Shown here: positions 1-14,300 of the stretch, in pieces
How the letters are laid out: each line of letters opens with the position of its first letter
Numbering within the stretch: position 1 is the first letter of the stretch
NCBI RefSeq assembly: GCF_035594125.1
Contig: NC_087192.1
Location: 13,114,501-13,178,500 of the forward strand
Direction: 5' to 3'
Length of the DNA stretch: 64,000 bases
Source: Scylla paramamosain
Lineage: Eukaryota; Arthropoda; Malacostraca; Decapoda; Portunidae
Notes under the pieces: generated by a model
Database searches by the model: none
Told to the model about the DNA's origin: nothing
Seen by the model: the letters and a program-made list of their open reading frames with translations, nothing else
Position numbers and translations under genes: made by a program

Positions 1-302
1 AAAACACACATTTGGTAAGGTTGTTCTGTTTCTCAATTAAAAGTGTTATTCATGCATTTCAGCATTTTGGTATGTAAGAAACTTCTCTATATACACGAGT
101 TTTTTGCGTTTTTTGCCTTGTGGTTTGTGTGAAACTATAAAACACTCATTATACACGTTTCTCGTAATGTTCTTTTGTTTTCCAATATAGAGTGCTTTCC
201 ATCCATTTTTCTCATTTTTTGTAGGTAACAAACAGAAAAACACTCAAAATATATCTTTTTGGTAATGTTATTCTATTTCTTTATATTGGTTGGTTTGCAT
301 CC
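1..302 (-). repeat. Left arm of a 5.5 kb-spaced inverted repeat
   Basis: This stretch (subunits L, K, J, I read leftward) is the reverse complement of 5,214-5,498. The two share variants that are rare elsewhere in the array: CACACAAACC where most units have CACAAGAACC, six A residues before CTCGTG, and ATGCTGAAATGCATGA in subunit L. The second arm lacks about 16 bp (GAGTGTTTTTGAGCTT) in subunit J. The left end lies outside the window, so the arm may be longer. Confidence 0.7.
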
Positions 303-3300
303 GTTTTAGCGTTTTTCTTCGTTAATCACTGAAGAGACACGTTTTCAGTAATATTGTTGAAATTGCTGAAAAAAAAAACACTCATAAGACAGGTTTCTGG
401 TAAAGTTGAGTAATTCTCCATATAGGTGGCTTTGCATGCACTTCAGGTTTTGATACATAACTCCGGAAAAATGCTGAAATTATTTTTTTATAATTATCTT
501 TTTTACAAAATTTCCCGGAATTTTTCCAGAATTTTGGTATCTCAGTACCTATGAAGATGAATAACAATTTTTTTTTCTCTCTATAATGTGTTATTTGTGA
601 GTTTTAGCTTTTTGGTACTTAAGGAACTTAAAAACACTCATAATACACGATTTTCGTAATGTCCTTTTCTTATACAAACATAGGGTTCTTTACATGTATT
701 TAAGCGTTTTTATAGGTAACATGATCAAAAACTCAAAATACATATTTTTGGTAATATTATTCTGTTTCTCCATAAAGGGTGTTTTGCATGCGTTTTAGCG
801 TTTTGGTATGTAAGGAGTTAAAAAAACACTTAAAGGCATGTTCTTCGTAAAAGTTGGTTTTATTCCCAAGTGATGTGATTGTTCTGCTTTTTAGTGCTTT
901 GTTGCATATCACGCTCAAAAACACTGAGAAGACATTTTTCTGGTAATGTCATTTTTTTTCCCACATAAAGGTAGTTTCGCATGTAATTTGCCAACTTCGT
1001 AACTAAGAATGTGAATAACACTCAAAATACACAATTTAAAAAACTCTCAAAATATACCTTTTTGGTAATGTTATTCTATTTCTTCATTTTGGTTGGTTTC
1101 CATGCATTTTAGCATTTTCTACGTAAAACACCTAAAAGACACGTTTTCAGTAATTTTGTTTTGGTTTCCCATATAGATTGACTTTCTTGGGTTTTATCGT
1201 GTTGGTTCTTAACATGCTGAAAAACACTCATAAGACAGTTTTCTTGGAAACACGTTTAATTTCCCCATATAGGTGGCTTTGCATGCAATTAATGGGTTTG
1301 GTACATAACAGTCCGAAAAAAAAGATAAATTTAACTTTTTTGATAATATTCTTATTTCATATAATTTCCTGAACATTGCCCGAATTTTGGCACCTCGTTA
1401 CCTGTGAAGATGAATAAGAATGAAAAAAAAATATCGTATTTTTTTCATTTTTTTATATTTTTTTCTCAATAAAGAGTGTAATTTGTGGCTATTAGCTTTT
1501 TCGTACTTAAAGAAATTAAAAACACTCATAATACACGTTTCTCGTAATGTTCTTTCATTTCCCAAAAATAGGGTTCTTTGCATGTATTTAAGCGTTTTTA
1601 TTGGTAACATGATCAAAAACACTGAAAATACATGTTTTTGGTAATGTTATTCTGTTTCATCATGAAGTGTATTTTGCATGCATTTTAGTGTTTTGGTATA
1701 TAAGGAGCTCAAACACACTTAAAAAGGCAAGTTCTTGTTAAAAATTGGTTTTATTCCAATGTAATGTGATTGCCCTGCTTTTTAGTACTTTATTGATTAA
1801 CACGCTCAAAAACACTCAAAAGACATTTTTCTGGTAATGTCATTTTTTTTAACACATAAAGCTGGTTTCGCATGTAATTTGGGGTTTTGCTAACTAAGAA
1901 TGTGAAAAACACTCAAAATACTCACATTTGGTAAAATAGTTCTGTTTCTCAATTAAAATTCTTATTCATCAGTTTCAGCATTTTGCAATGTAAGAAACTT
2001 CTTTATATACACGAGTTTTTGCGGTTTTTGCCTTGTGGTTCTTGTGAAACTATAAAACACTCATTATACTCGTTTCTCGTAATGTCCATTTGCTTCCCAA
2101 TATAGAGTGCTTTCCATCCATTTTCGCGTTTTTTGTAGGTAACAATTTCAAAAACTCAAAATATACCTTTTTGGTAATGTTTTTCTATTTCTTCATTTTG
2201 GTTGGTTTGCATCCGTTTTACCGTTTTCTACGTAAAACACCGAAAAGACACGTTTTCGGTAATTTTGTTTTGGATTCCCATATAGATTGACTTTCTTGGG
2301 TTTTATCGTGTTGGTTCCTAACATGCTGAAAAACACTCATAAGACACTTTTCTGGCAAAGACGTTTAATTTCCCCATATAGGTGGCTTTGCATGCACTTT
2401 AGGGGTTTGGTACATAACAGTCCGAAAAAAAAGCTAAGTTTAAATTTTAGATAATGTTCTTATTTCATATAATTTTCTGAACTTTGCCCGAATTTTGGTA
2501 TCTCTTTACCTGTGAAGATGAATAAGAATGAAAAAAAATATTGTATTTTTTATTTATTTATTTATTTTTTCTCAATAAAGAGTGTAATTTGTGGCTATTA
2601 GCTTTTCGTACTTAATGAACTTAAAAACAATCATAATACACGTTTCTCGTAATGTCCTTTCATTTCCCAAAAATAGGGTTCTTTGCATGTATTTAAGCGT
2701 TTTTATTGGTTACATGATCAAAAACACTGAAAATACATGTTTTTGGTAATCTTATTCTGTTTCACCATAAAGTGTATTTTGCATGCGTTTTAGTGTTTGG
2801 TATATAAGGAGCTCAAAAACACTTAAAGGCAAGTTCTTATTAAAAATTGGTTTTTATTCCAATGTATTGTGATTGCCCTGCTTTTCAGTGCTTCTTTGCC
2901 TAAGACGCTCAAAAACACTCAAAAGACATTTTTCTGGTAATGTCATTTTTTTTCCCACATCAAGCTGGTTTCGCATGCAATTTGGGGTTTTGGTAACTAA
3001 GAATGTAAAAAAAGCACTCAAAATACACACATTTAGTAAGATTGTTCTGTTTCTCAATTAAGAGTTTCAGCATTTTGGTATCTACGAAACTTCTTCATAT
3101 ACACTAGCTTTTGCATTTTTTGCCTTATGGTTCTTTTGTACTATAAAACACTCATTATACCCTTTTCATGCAATGTCCTTTTCTTTCCCATTATAGAGTG
3201 CTTTGCATTAATTTTCGTGTTTTTTATAGGTAAAAAGCTCAAAAGCACTCAAAATATACCTTTTTGGTAATGTTTTTCTATTTCTTTATATTGGTTTGTT

Positions 3301-5213
3301 TGCATCCGTGTTAGCGTTTTTCTACGTAAAACACTGAGAAGACACGTTTCTAAGAATTTTGTTTTGAATTCCCATATAGAGTGAGTTCCTTATTATTTAT
3401 TGTTTTGGTGCCTAACATGCTGAACAACACTCAAAAGAGAGATTTCTGATAAGGTGGTTGAATTTCCTTATATAGGAGGCTTTGCATGCACTTTAGGGTT
3501 TGGTATATAAAAAAGCTAAAATTAACTTTTTTGGTAATATTCTTTTATCATATAATTGCACAGAATTTTCCCAGAATTTTGGCATTTTGGTACCTATGAA
3601 GATAAAAAAAAAATTAGAAAAAATCCTATTTTTTAATTTTTTATTTATTTATTTATTTTTTCTCAATAAAGAGTGTTATTTGTGGGATTTACCTTTTTGG
3701 TACTTAAGATTATTAAAAACACTCATAATACACATTTCTCGTAATGTCCTTTCGTTTCCCAAACATAAGGTTCTTTGCATGTATTTAGGCGTTTTTATAG
3801 ATAACGAGATCAAAAACACTCAAAATACAAGGTTTTGGTAATGTTATACTGTTTCCCCATAAAGTGTGTTTTGCAAGCGTTTTAGCAGTTTTGTATAAAA
3901 GGAGCTCAAAAACACTTAAAGACAAGTTCTTGGTAAAAAATGGTTTTATTCCAATATAATGTGATTGTCCTGCTTTTGAGTACTTTATTACCTATCACGT
4001 TGAAAAACATTCAAAAGATACTTTTCTGGTAAAGTCATTTTTTTCCCCACAAAATTATTTTCGCATGTAATTTGGGGTTTTTGGTAACTAAGAGTGTGAA
4101 AAGCATTCAAAATACGCGCATTTAGTAAGGTTGTTCTGTTTCTCAATTAAGAGTGTTATTCATGAGTTTCAGCATTTTGGTATCTAAGAAATCTCTCCAT
4201 ATACACGAGTTTTTGCGTTGTTTGCTTTGTGGTTCTTTTGAACTATAAAACTCTTATTATACACTTTTCTTGCAATGTCCTTTTGTTTTCCAATATAGAG
4301 TACTTTGTATCAATTTTCGCGTTTTTGTAGGTAAAAAGCTCAAAAACACTCAAAATATACATTTTTGGTAACGTTTTTTCTATTTCTTAATATTGGTTAG
4401 TTTGCATCCGTTTTAACGTTTTTCTACGTAAAACACTGAGAAGACACGTTTTTAGTAACTTTGTTTGGATTCCCATATAGAGTGAGATCCTTATTATTTA
4501 TCATTTTGGTGCCTAACATGCTAAAAAACACACAAAACAAAGATTTCTGGTAAGGTCGTTTAATTTCCTCATATTGGAGGGTTTGCATGCACTTTAGGGT
4601 TTGGTACATAACAGTCCGAAAAAAAAAAGCTGAAATTAACTTTTTTTGATAATATTCTTTTATCACATAATTGCCCTGAATTTTTCCAGAATTTTGGCAT
4701 CTCGGTACCTATCAAGATGAATAACAAAAAAAAAAAAATCCTATTTATTTATTTATTTTTTTATTTTTTTCTAAATAAAGAGTGTTATTTGTGAGTTTTA
4801 GGTTTTTGGTACTTAAGGAACTTATAAAAACATTCATAATACACGTTTCTCGTTATGTCCTTTTGTTTCCCAAACATAATGTTCTTTGCATGTACTTAAG
4901 CGTTTTTATAGATAACATCATCAAAAACACGCAAAATACATGTTTTTTGTAATGTTATTCTGTTTCTCCATAAAGTGTGTTTCATGCGTTTTAGCGGTTT
5001 GGTATATAAAGGGTTAAAAAACACTTAAAGGCAAATTCTTCGTACAAATTGTTTTTTTTCTCATGTAATGTGATCGTTCTGCTTTTTAGTGCTTTGTTGC
5101 ATATCACGCTCAAAAACAATCAAATGATACTTTTCTAGTAATGTCATTTTTTTCCCAAATGAAGCTAGTTTCGCATGTAATTTGGCATTTTTGTAACTAA
5201 GAATGTGAAAAAC
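1..5213 (-). repeat. Long-HOR satellite block, minus orientation
   Basis: About five units of the 1.1 kb higher-order repeat (HOR) run on the minus strand here. The plus strand therefore shows the T-rich complement, with recurring GGTAATGTTATTCTGTTTC. Subunit A of successive units ends near 1,010, 1,905, 3,005, 4,095 and 5,205, so spacing is about 0.9 to 1.1 kb. The block stops inside subunit A at about 5,205-5,213, where a short AAAAC match leads straight into plus-oriented subunit I. No gene is visible: the open frames are short, occur on both strands, and recur wherever the repeat recurs. The left end runs out of the window. Confidence 0.9.
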
Positions 5214-7338
5214 GAATGCAAACCAACCAATATGAAAAAATAGAATAACATTACCAAAAAGATATATTTTGTTACCTACAAAAAATGCAAAAATGGATGG
5301 AAAGCACTCTATATTGGGAAACAAAAGAACATTACGAGAAACGTGTATAATGAGTGTTTTATAGTTTCACACAAACCACAAGGCAAAAAACGCAAAAAAC
5401 TCGTGTATATAGAGAAGTTTCTTACATACCAAAATGCTGAAATGCATGAGTAACACTTTTAATTGAGAAACAGAACTACCTTACCAAATGTGTGTTTTTT
5501 GAGTGTTTTTCACATTTTTAGTTACGAAAATCCCAAATTACATGCGAAACTAGCTTTATGTGAGAAAAAAAATGATATTACCAGAAAAGTGTCTTTTGAG
5601 TGTTTTTGAGCGTGATATGCAACAAAGCACTAAAAAGCAGAACAATCACATTACATGGGAATAAAACCAACTTTTACGAAGAACTTGCCTTTAAGTGTTT
5701 TTTTAACTCCTTACATACCAAAACGCTAAAACGCATGCAAAACACCCTTTATGGAGAAACAGAGTAACATTACCAAAAACATGTATTTTGAGTGTTTTTG
5801 ATCATTTTATTTATAAAAACGCTTAAATACATACAAAGAACCTTAGGTTTGGGAAACGAAAGTACATTAAGAGAAACGTGTATTATGAGTGTTTTTATGT
5901 TCCTTAAGTACCAAAAAAGCTAAAACCCACAAATAACACTCTTTATAGAGAAAAAAAAATAATATAAAATTTTTTATTTTTTTTTGTTATTCATCTTCAT
6001 AGGTACTAAGTTGCCAAAATTCTGGCAATATTCTTTGGGAATCGAAAACAAAATTACTGAAAACGTGTCTTTTCGGTGTTTTACGTAGAAAAACGCTAAA
6101 ACGGATGCAAACCAACCAATATAAAGAAATAGAATAACATTACCAAAAAGGTATATTTCAAGTGTTTTTGAGCTTGTTACCTACAAAAAACACGAAAATG
6201 GATGCAAAGCACTCCTTATTGGGAGAGAAAAGGACATAACGAGAAACGTGTATAATGAGTGTCTTATTATTTTCGGGCAAAAGAACTTGTGGTTCACAAG
6301 AACCAGAACGCAAAAAACGCAAAAATTCGTGTATATAAAGAAGTTTCTTAGTTACCAAAATGCTGAAACTCATGAATAACAATCTTAATTGGGATACAGA
6401 ACAACATTACCAAATGCGTGTATTTTGAGTGTTTTTTCACATTCTTGGTTAGCAAAACCCCAAATAGCATGCGAAAGTAGCTTTATGTGGGAAAAAAAAT
6501 GACATTACCCGAAGTGTCTTTTGAGTGTTTTTTGAGCGTGTTAGGCAATAAAGCACTAAAAAGCAAGGCAATCATATTACATTGGAATAAAACCAACTTT
6601 TACCAAGAACTTGCCTTGAAGTGTTTTTCAGCTCCTTACATACCAAATCGTTAAAACGCATGCAAAACAGTCCTTTATGCAAAGGAGAATAACATTACCA
6701 AAAACAAGTGTTTTTGAGTGTTTTTTATCATATTACCTATAAAAACGCTTAAATACATACAAAGATCCCTATATTTGGGAAAAGAAAGGACATTACGAGA
6801 AATGTGTATTATGAATGTTTTGAAGTTCTTTAAGCACCAAAACGTTAAAACCTACAAATAACACTCTTTATAGAGAAAAAAATAAATAAAATATTAGCAT
6901 TTTTATTTTTTGTTATTGATGTTCATAGGTACCAAGACGCCAAAATTCTGCCAAAATTCAGGGAAATTATGTGGAAAAATTATGTGGGAAAAGTGAATTT
7001 TATCTTTTTTTTCGGAGTTATGTACCAAACTATAAAGTGTATCCATAGCCACCTATTTGAGAAAATTTAACGACTTTACAAGAAAAGAAGCCTATCTTTT
7101 TTGAGTATTTTTCCGCAAGTTAGGCACCAAAACGATAGATAATATCAAAGTCACTCTATATGGAAATCCAAAATAAAATTACTGAAAACGTGTCTTTTAA
7201 AAGATTTACGTACAAAAATGCTAAAACGGATGCAAACCAACCAATATGAAAAAATAGAATAACATTACCAGAAATGTATATTTTGTGTGTTTTTGAGCTT
7301 GTTACATAAAAAAATGAACTTGCCTTTTAGTGTTTTTG
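5214..7338 (+). repeat. Long-HOR satellite block, plus orientation
   Basis: About two plus-oriented units of the 1.1 kb HOR, with subunit A near 5,507 and 6,431. The block starts inside subunit I just after the inversion point. It ends with an aberrant join near 7,310-7,320, where subunit J jumps to the end of subunit B, followed by the entry junction of the first inverted cassette. It holds one copy of the hairpin-bearing K variant at 6,286-6,309, with a degenerate stem. No gene is seen. Confidence 0.88.
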
Positions 7339-7815
7339 ACACGCATTTAGTAAGGTTGTTCTGTTTCTCAATTAATAATGTTATTCATGAGTTTCAGCAT
7401 TTTGGTATCTAGGAAAATTCTCCATATACACGAGTTTTTGCGTTTTTTGCCTTGTGTTTTTTTTGAACTATAAAACATTCATTATACACTTTTCTTGCAA
7501 TGCCCCTTTGTTTCCCAATATAGAGTGCTTTGTATCAATTTTTGCGTTTTTTTGTAGGTAACAAGCTCAAAAACACTCAAAATATACATTTCTGGTAATG
7601 TTTTTCTGCTTCTTAATATTGGTTGGTTTGCATCAGTTTTAGCGTTTTTCTACGTAAAACACTGAGAAGACACGTTTTCAGTAATTTTCTTTTGGATTCC
7701 CACATATAGTGATTTTCTTATTATTTATCGTTTTGATGCCTAACATGCTGAAAAACACTGAAAAGACAGATATCTGGTAAGGTCTTTAATTTCCTCATAT
7801 GCGAGGCCTTGCATG
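7339..7815 (-). repeat. Inverted cassette, copy 1
   Basis: A 477 bp segment of the long HOR (subunits L, K, J, I, H, G read leftward) sits in minus orientation between plus blocks. On the left, plus-strand text at the B/C boundary (CTTGCCTTTTAGTGTTTTTG) switches to ACACGCATTTAGTAAGG, the complement of the end of subunit L. On the right, the complement of subunit G ends at GCATG and is followed by plus-strand TCTTTTGAGTG, the end of subunit A. The same two junctions recur at three other sites, so this is one inversion event that was later copied. This is the longest and least deleted copy. Confidence 0.88.
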
Positions 7816-10800
7816 TCTTTTGAGTGTTTTTGAACGTGTTGCGCAATAAAGCACTAAAAGGAAGGGCAATTACATTACATGGGAATAAAACTAAATTTTA
7901 CCAAGAACTTGCCATTATGTGTTTTTTTGAGCTCCTTACATACCAAAACGCTAAAACGCATGCAAAATACATTTGGATGGAGAAACCGAATAATATTACC
8001 AAATCCATGTATTTTGAGTGTTTTTGATCATGTTATCTATAAAAACGCTTAAATACATGCAAAGAACCTTATGTTTGGGAAACGAAAGGACATTACGAGA
8101 AACGTGTATTATGAGTGTTTTTTAAGTTCCTTCAGTACCTAAAAGCTAAAACCCACAAATAACACTCTTTATTTAGAAAAAAAAATAATAAACAAAAAAT
8201 AAAAAAATATGATTTTTTTTTTGTTATTTATCTTTATAGGTACCGATATGCCAAAATTCTGCCAAAATTCAGGGAATTTATTTGGAAAAAAGAACATTAG
8301 CAAAAAAGTTAATTATATCTTTTTTTTCGGATTGTTATGTACCAAACCCTAAAGTGCTTGCAAAGCCACCTATATAGGGAAGTTAAACGACTTTACCAGA
8401 AACCTGTCTTTTCAGTGTTTTTCAGCATGTTAGGCAACAAAACGATAAATAATATGGAAGTCAGTAAATATGTGAATCCAAAAGAAAATTACTGAAAACG
8501 TGTCTTTTCAGTGTTTTACGTAGAAAAACGTTAAAGCGGATGCAAACCAACCTATATGAAAAAATAGAATAACATTACCAAAAAGATATATTTCGAGTGT
8601 TTTTGAGCTTGTTACCTACAAAAAAAGCAAAAATGGATGTAAAGCACTCTATATTAGGAAAGAAAAGGACATTACGAGAAACGTGTATAATGAATGTTTT
8701 ATAGTTTTAAAAGAACCACAAGGCAATAACCGCAAAAACTCGTGTATATAGAGAAATTTCTTACATAGAAAAAAAAAAGATGAAATGCATGAATAACACT
8801 TTTAATCGATAATCAGAACTACCTTACCAAATTGTGTATTTTGAGTGTTTTTTACATTCTTAGTTACGCCAAATTACATGCGAAACTACCTTCATGTGGG
8901 AAAAAAAATGACTACCAAAAAATTGTCTTTTTAGTGTTTTTGAGCGTGATATGCAACAAAGCACTAAAAAGCACAACAATCACATTACATGGGAATAAAA
9001 CCAACTTTTACGAAGAACTTGCCTTTAAGTGTTTTTTAACTCCTTACATACCAAATCGCTAGAACGCATGCAAAACACCCTTTACGGAGAAACAGAATAA
9101 CATTACGAAAAGCATGTATTTTGAGTGTTTTTGATCATGTAACCTATAAAAACGCTTAAATACATGTAAAGAACCCTATGTTTTTATAACAAAAGGACAT
9201 TACGAAAATCGTGTATTATGAGTGTTTTTAAGTTCCTTAAGTACCAAAAAGCTAAAACCCACAAATAACACTCTTTATAGAGAGAATTTTTTTTTTTTTT
9301 TTTTGTTATTCATCTTCATATGTACCGACATGCCAAAATTCTGGCAAAATTCATGGAAATTTTATAAAAAAAAATCATCATAAAAAATAATATTAGATTT
9401 TTTCCGGACTTATATACAAACCTTGAAGTGCAGGAAAATCCTCCTATATGGGGAAATTACACGACTTTACCAGAAACCTGTCTTTTGAGTGTTTTTCAGC
9501 AATTTCAACAATATTACTGAAAACGTGTCTTTCAGTGATTTACGAAGAAAAACGCAAAAACGGATGTAAACCAACCAATATGAAGAAAAGATATATTTTG
9601 ATGTGTTTTTGAGCTTCTTACCTACAAAAAATGCAAAAATGGAAGGAAAGCACTTTATATTGGCAAAGAAAAGGACATTACGAGAAACGTGTATGAGTGT
9701 TTTATAGTTTGAGAAGAACCACAAGGTAAAAAACTCAAAAACTCGTGTACATAAAGAAGTTTTTGACATACCAAAAAGTTGAAACTCATCAATGAGACCC
9801 TTAATTTTGAAACAGAAATACTTTACCAAATGTGTGTATTAGAAAAGTTTCTTACATACCAAAATGCTGAAAATCATGAATAACACTTTTAATTAAGAAA
9901 TAAAACAACCTTACTAAATGCCTGTGTTTTGAGTTTTTTTCACATTCTTAGTTACCAAAACCCCAAATTCCATGCAAAACTAGCTTTATGTGGGAAAACA
10001 AATGATATTACCAAAAAAGTGTCTTTTGAGTCTTTTTGAGCGTGTTAGGCAATAAAGCACTAAAAAGCAGGGCAATCACATTACAAGGGAATAAAAACAA
10101 CTTTTACCAAGAACTTGCCTTTAAGTGTTTTTGAGCTCATTACATACCAAAACGCTAAAATGCATGCAAAACACCTTTTATGGAGAAACAAAATAAGATT
10201 ACCAAAAACATATATTTTGAGTGTTTTTGATCATGTAATCTATAAAAACGCTCAAATACATGAAAAGAACCTTATGTTTGCGAAACGAAAGGACACTACG
10301 AGAAATGTGTATTATAGGTGTTTTTAATTTCCTTAAGTACCAAAAAGCTAAAACCCACAAATAAGACTCTTTATTTAGAAAAAAAGTAAGAAAATAAAAA
10401 AAATAGGATTTTTTTTTATTCATCTTGATATGTACCGATATGCCAAAATTCTGGGAGAATTCAGGACTATTATATGATAAAAGAAAATTATCAAAAAAGT
10501 TAGTTTTAGTTTTTTTCGGACTGTTATGTACCAAACCCTAAAGTGCATCCAAAGACTCCTATATGAGGAAATTAAACGATCTTAACAGAAATCTGTTTTT
10601 TGAGTGTTTTTCAGCATGTTAGGCACCAAAACGATAAATAATAAGGAACTGAAAATGCTGAAACTCATGAATAACACTCTTAATTGAGAAACAGAACAAC
10701 CTTACTAAATGCGTGTATTGTGAGTGCTTTTCACATTCTTAGTTACCCAAACCCCAAATTCATTGCGAAACTAGCTTTATGTGGTAAAAAAAATGGCATT

Positions 10801-10864
10801 TTCAGAAAAGTGTCTATTGAGTGTTTTTAAGCGTGATAGGCAGTAAAGCACTAAAAAGAAGGGT
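7816..10864 (+). repeat. Long-HOR satellite block, plus orientation
   Basis: Plus-oriented 1.1 kb HOR units with subunit A near 8,850, 9,940 and 10,727. Subunit H is truncated at 9,497-9,515 (text CAGCAATTTCAACAATATT). Another unit is shortened at about 10,650, where subunit H joins subunit L. The last few hundred bases, from about 10,658, already match the block at 61,098 onward. Nothing gene-like is present. Confidence 0.88.
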
Positions 10865-11265
10865 AATCACATTACATGGGAATAAAATCAATGTTTACCA
10901 AGAACTTCACTTTAAGTGTTTTTGAGCTTCTTATATACCAAAACACTAAAACGCATGCAAAACAAACTTTATAGAGAAAAAGAATAACATTACCAAATAT
11001 ATGTATTTTGAGTGTTTTTGATCATTTTACCAATAAAACGCTTAAATACATGCTAAGAACCTTATTTGTGGGAAACGAAAGGACATTACGAGAAACGTGT
11101 ATTATGAGTGTTTTTGAAATTCATTAAGAACCAAAAAGCTAAAAGCCACAAATAACTCTCTATTGAGAAAAAACAAATTATTAAATAAAAATATACGATA
11201 TTTTTTTTTCTTTCTTATTCATATTCACAGGTACCGAGATGCCAAAATTCGGGCAAAATTCATGA

Positions 11266-11344
11266 TATTTTGTGAAATAAGAACATTATTAAAAAGTTAA
11301 TTTTAGCTTTTTTTTCCTCGACTCTTATGTCGCAAACCCTATAG
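11266..11344 (+). repeat. 79 bp present in copy 1, deleted in copy 2
   Basis: Copy 1 carries the end of subunit F and the start of subunit G here. In copy 2 the flanks are joined directly at 22,694-22,695 (text ATTCATGATGCATGC). The offset between the copies changes from 11,429 to 11,350 across this point. That single event accounts for the whole net length difference between the copies (11,428 versus 11,349 bp). Confidence 0.88.
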
Positions 11345-14300
11345 TGCATGCAAAATTAATCAAACGTCTTTGCCAGAAAACTGTCTTATGAGTGTTTTTT
11401 AGCATGTTAGGCACCAAAACGATATATATCATGGAAGTCACTTTATATGGGAATATATAACAAAATTACTGAAAATGTGTCTTTTCGGTGTTTTACGTAG
11501 AAAAACGCTAAATCGGATGCAAACCAACCAATATGAAAAAAAAATAGAATAACATTACCAAAAAGGTATATTTTGAGTGTTTTTTAGCTTGTTACTTACA
11601 AAAGAGGTGAAAATGGATGCAAACCACTCCCTATTGGGAAACAAAAGAACATTACGAGAAACGTGTATAATGAGTGTCTTATTATTTTCGAGCAAAAGAA
11701 CTTGTGGTTCACAAGAATCACAAGGCAAAAAACGCAAAAACTTGTGTATATAAAGAAGTTTCTTAGATACCAAAATGCTCAAACTTATTAATAACAATAT
11801 TTATTGAGAAAAAGAAAAACCTTACCAAAAGCGTGTATTTTCAGTGTTTTTCACATTCTTAGCAAAATCCCAAATACCATGCGAAACTAGCTTTAAGTTG
11901 TAAGAAAAATGATATTACCAGAAGTGTCTTTTGAGTGTTTTTGAGCGTGTTAGGCAATAAAGCACTAAAAAGCAGGGCAATCACATTACATGGGAATAAA
12001 ACCAACTTTGACCAAGAACTTGACATTATGTGTTTTTGAGCTCCTTACATACCAAAACGCTAAAACGCATGCAAAACACTCCTTTATGGAGAAGCAGAAA
12101 AACATTACAGAAAACATGTGTTCTAAGTGTTTTTGATCATGTTACCTATAAAAACACTTAAATACATGCAAAGAAACCTATCTTTCGGAAACGAAAGGAC
12201 ATTACGAGAAACGTGTATTATGACTGTTTTTAAGTTCCTTAAGCACCAAAACGTTAAAACCCACAAATAACACTCTTTAAAGAAAAAAATAAATAAATAA
12301 ATAAAAAATTGCATTTTTTTTTGTATTGATTTGCATAAGTACCGAGATGCCAAAATTCTGCAAAAATTCAGGGAATTTATGTGGAAAAAAGAACATTATC
12401 AAAAAAGTTAATTATAGCTTTTTTTCGAATTGTTATTTACCAAACCCTAAAGTACATGCAAAGCCACCTATATGAGAAAATTAAACGAGTTTACCAGAAA
12501 CCTGTTTTTTCAGTGTTTTTCAGCATGTTAGGCACTAAACCGATAAATAATATGGAAGTCAGTCAATATGTGAATCCAAAACAAAATTACTGAAAACGTG
12601 TCTTTTCAGTGTTTCACGTAGAAAAAACGCTAAAAGGGATACAAAGCAACAAATATGAAGAAATAGAATAACATTACCAAAAAGTGTTTTTGAGCCTTTT
12701 ACCTACGAAAAACGCGAAAATGGATGTAAAAGCACTCTATATTGGGAAGCAAAAGGACATTTAGAGAAACGTGTATAATTATTGTTTTATAGTTTCACAA
12801 GAACCACAAGACAAAAAACGCAAAAACTCGTGTATATAGAGAAGTTTCTTACATACCAAAATGCTAAAACTCATGAATAACACTTCTAATTGAGAAACAG
12901 ATCTACCTTACCAAATGTGTGTATTTTGAGAGTTTTTCACATTCTTAGTTACGAAAATCCCAAATTACATGCGTTACTAGCTTTATGTGGGAAAAAAATG
13001 ACATTATCAGAAAAATGTCTTTTGAGTGTTTTTGAGCGTGATATGCAACAATGCACTAAAAAAACAGAATAATCACATTATATAGGAATAAAACTAACTT
13101 TTACGAAGAAATTGCCTTTAAGAGTATCTCCTTACATACCAAAACGCTAAAACGCATGCAAAACACCCTTTATGGAGAAACAGAATAACATTACCAAAAA
13201 CATGTATTTTGAATGTTTTTTTATCATTTTACCCATAAAAACGCTTAAATACATGCAAAGAACACTATGTCTGTGAAACAAAAGGACATATAAAAAAAAA
13301 TTTTTAGCTTTTTTCCGGAATTATGTACCAAACCCAGAAGTGCATGCAAAGCCACCTATATGGGGAAATTACAAGACTTTACCAGAAATCTGTCTTTTGA
13401 GTGTTTTTCAGCAATTTCAACTATATTACTAAAAAAAGTGTCTTTTCAGTGATTTACGAAGAAAAACGCTAAAACAGATGCAAACCAACCAATATGAAGA
13501 TATAGAATAACATAACCAAAAAGATATATTTTGAGCGTTTTTCAGCTTTTTACCTAGAAAAAATGCGAAAATGGATGGAAAGCACTCTATATTGGGAAAC
13601 AAAAGATCATTACGAGAAACGTGTATAATGAGTGTTTTATATAGTGTGTATATAGAGAAGTTTTTTTACATACTAAAATGCTGAAATGCATGAATAACAC
13701 TTTTAATTGAGAAACAGAACTACCTTACCAAATGTGTGTATTTTGAGTGTTTTTCACATTCTTAGTTACGAAAATCCCAAATTACATGCGAAACTAGCTT
13801 TATGTGGGGAAAAAAAATATTACCAGAAAAGTGTCTTGATTTTTTTTGAGCGTGATATGCAACAAAGCACTAAAAAGCAGAACAATCACATTACATGGGA
13901 ATAAAACCAACTTTTACGAAGAACTTGCCTTTAAGTGTTTTTTTTTAACTCCTTACATACCAAAACGCTAAAACGCATGCAAAAACACCTTTTTATGGAG
14001 AAACAGAGTAACATTACCAAAAACATGTATTTTGACTGTTTTGGATCATGTTATTTATAAAAAACGCTTAAATTCATTCAAAGAACCTTATGTTGGGAAT
14101 CGAAAGGACATTACGAGAAACGTGTATTATGAGTGTTTTTAAGTTCCTTAAGTACCAAAAAAGCTAAAACCCACAAATAAAACTCTTTATAGAGAAAAAA
14201 ATAAATAAAATAATTTTTTTTTTGTTATTCATCTTAATAGGTACTAAGATGCCAAAAATCTGGCAAAATTCTTTGGGAATCGAAAACAAAATTACTGAAA

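Noticed and set aside
7339..7815. Inverted cassettes considered as small transposons with terminal repeats
   Set aside because: Their content is ordinary subunits G to L in reverse. There are no terminal inverted repeats or target-site duplications, and junctions lie within subunits.
8341..8357. CCCTAAA considered as a telomeric tract
   Set aside because: It occurs singly within subunit G and is not tandemly repeated, so it is not a telomere or an interstitial telomeric array.
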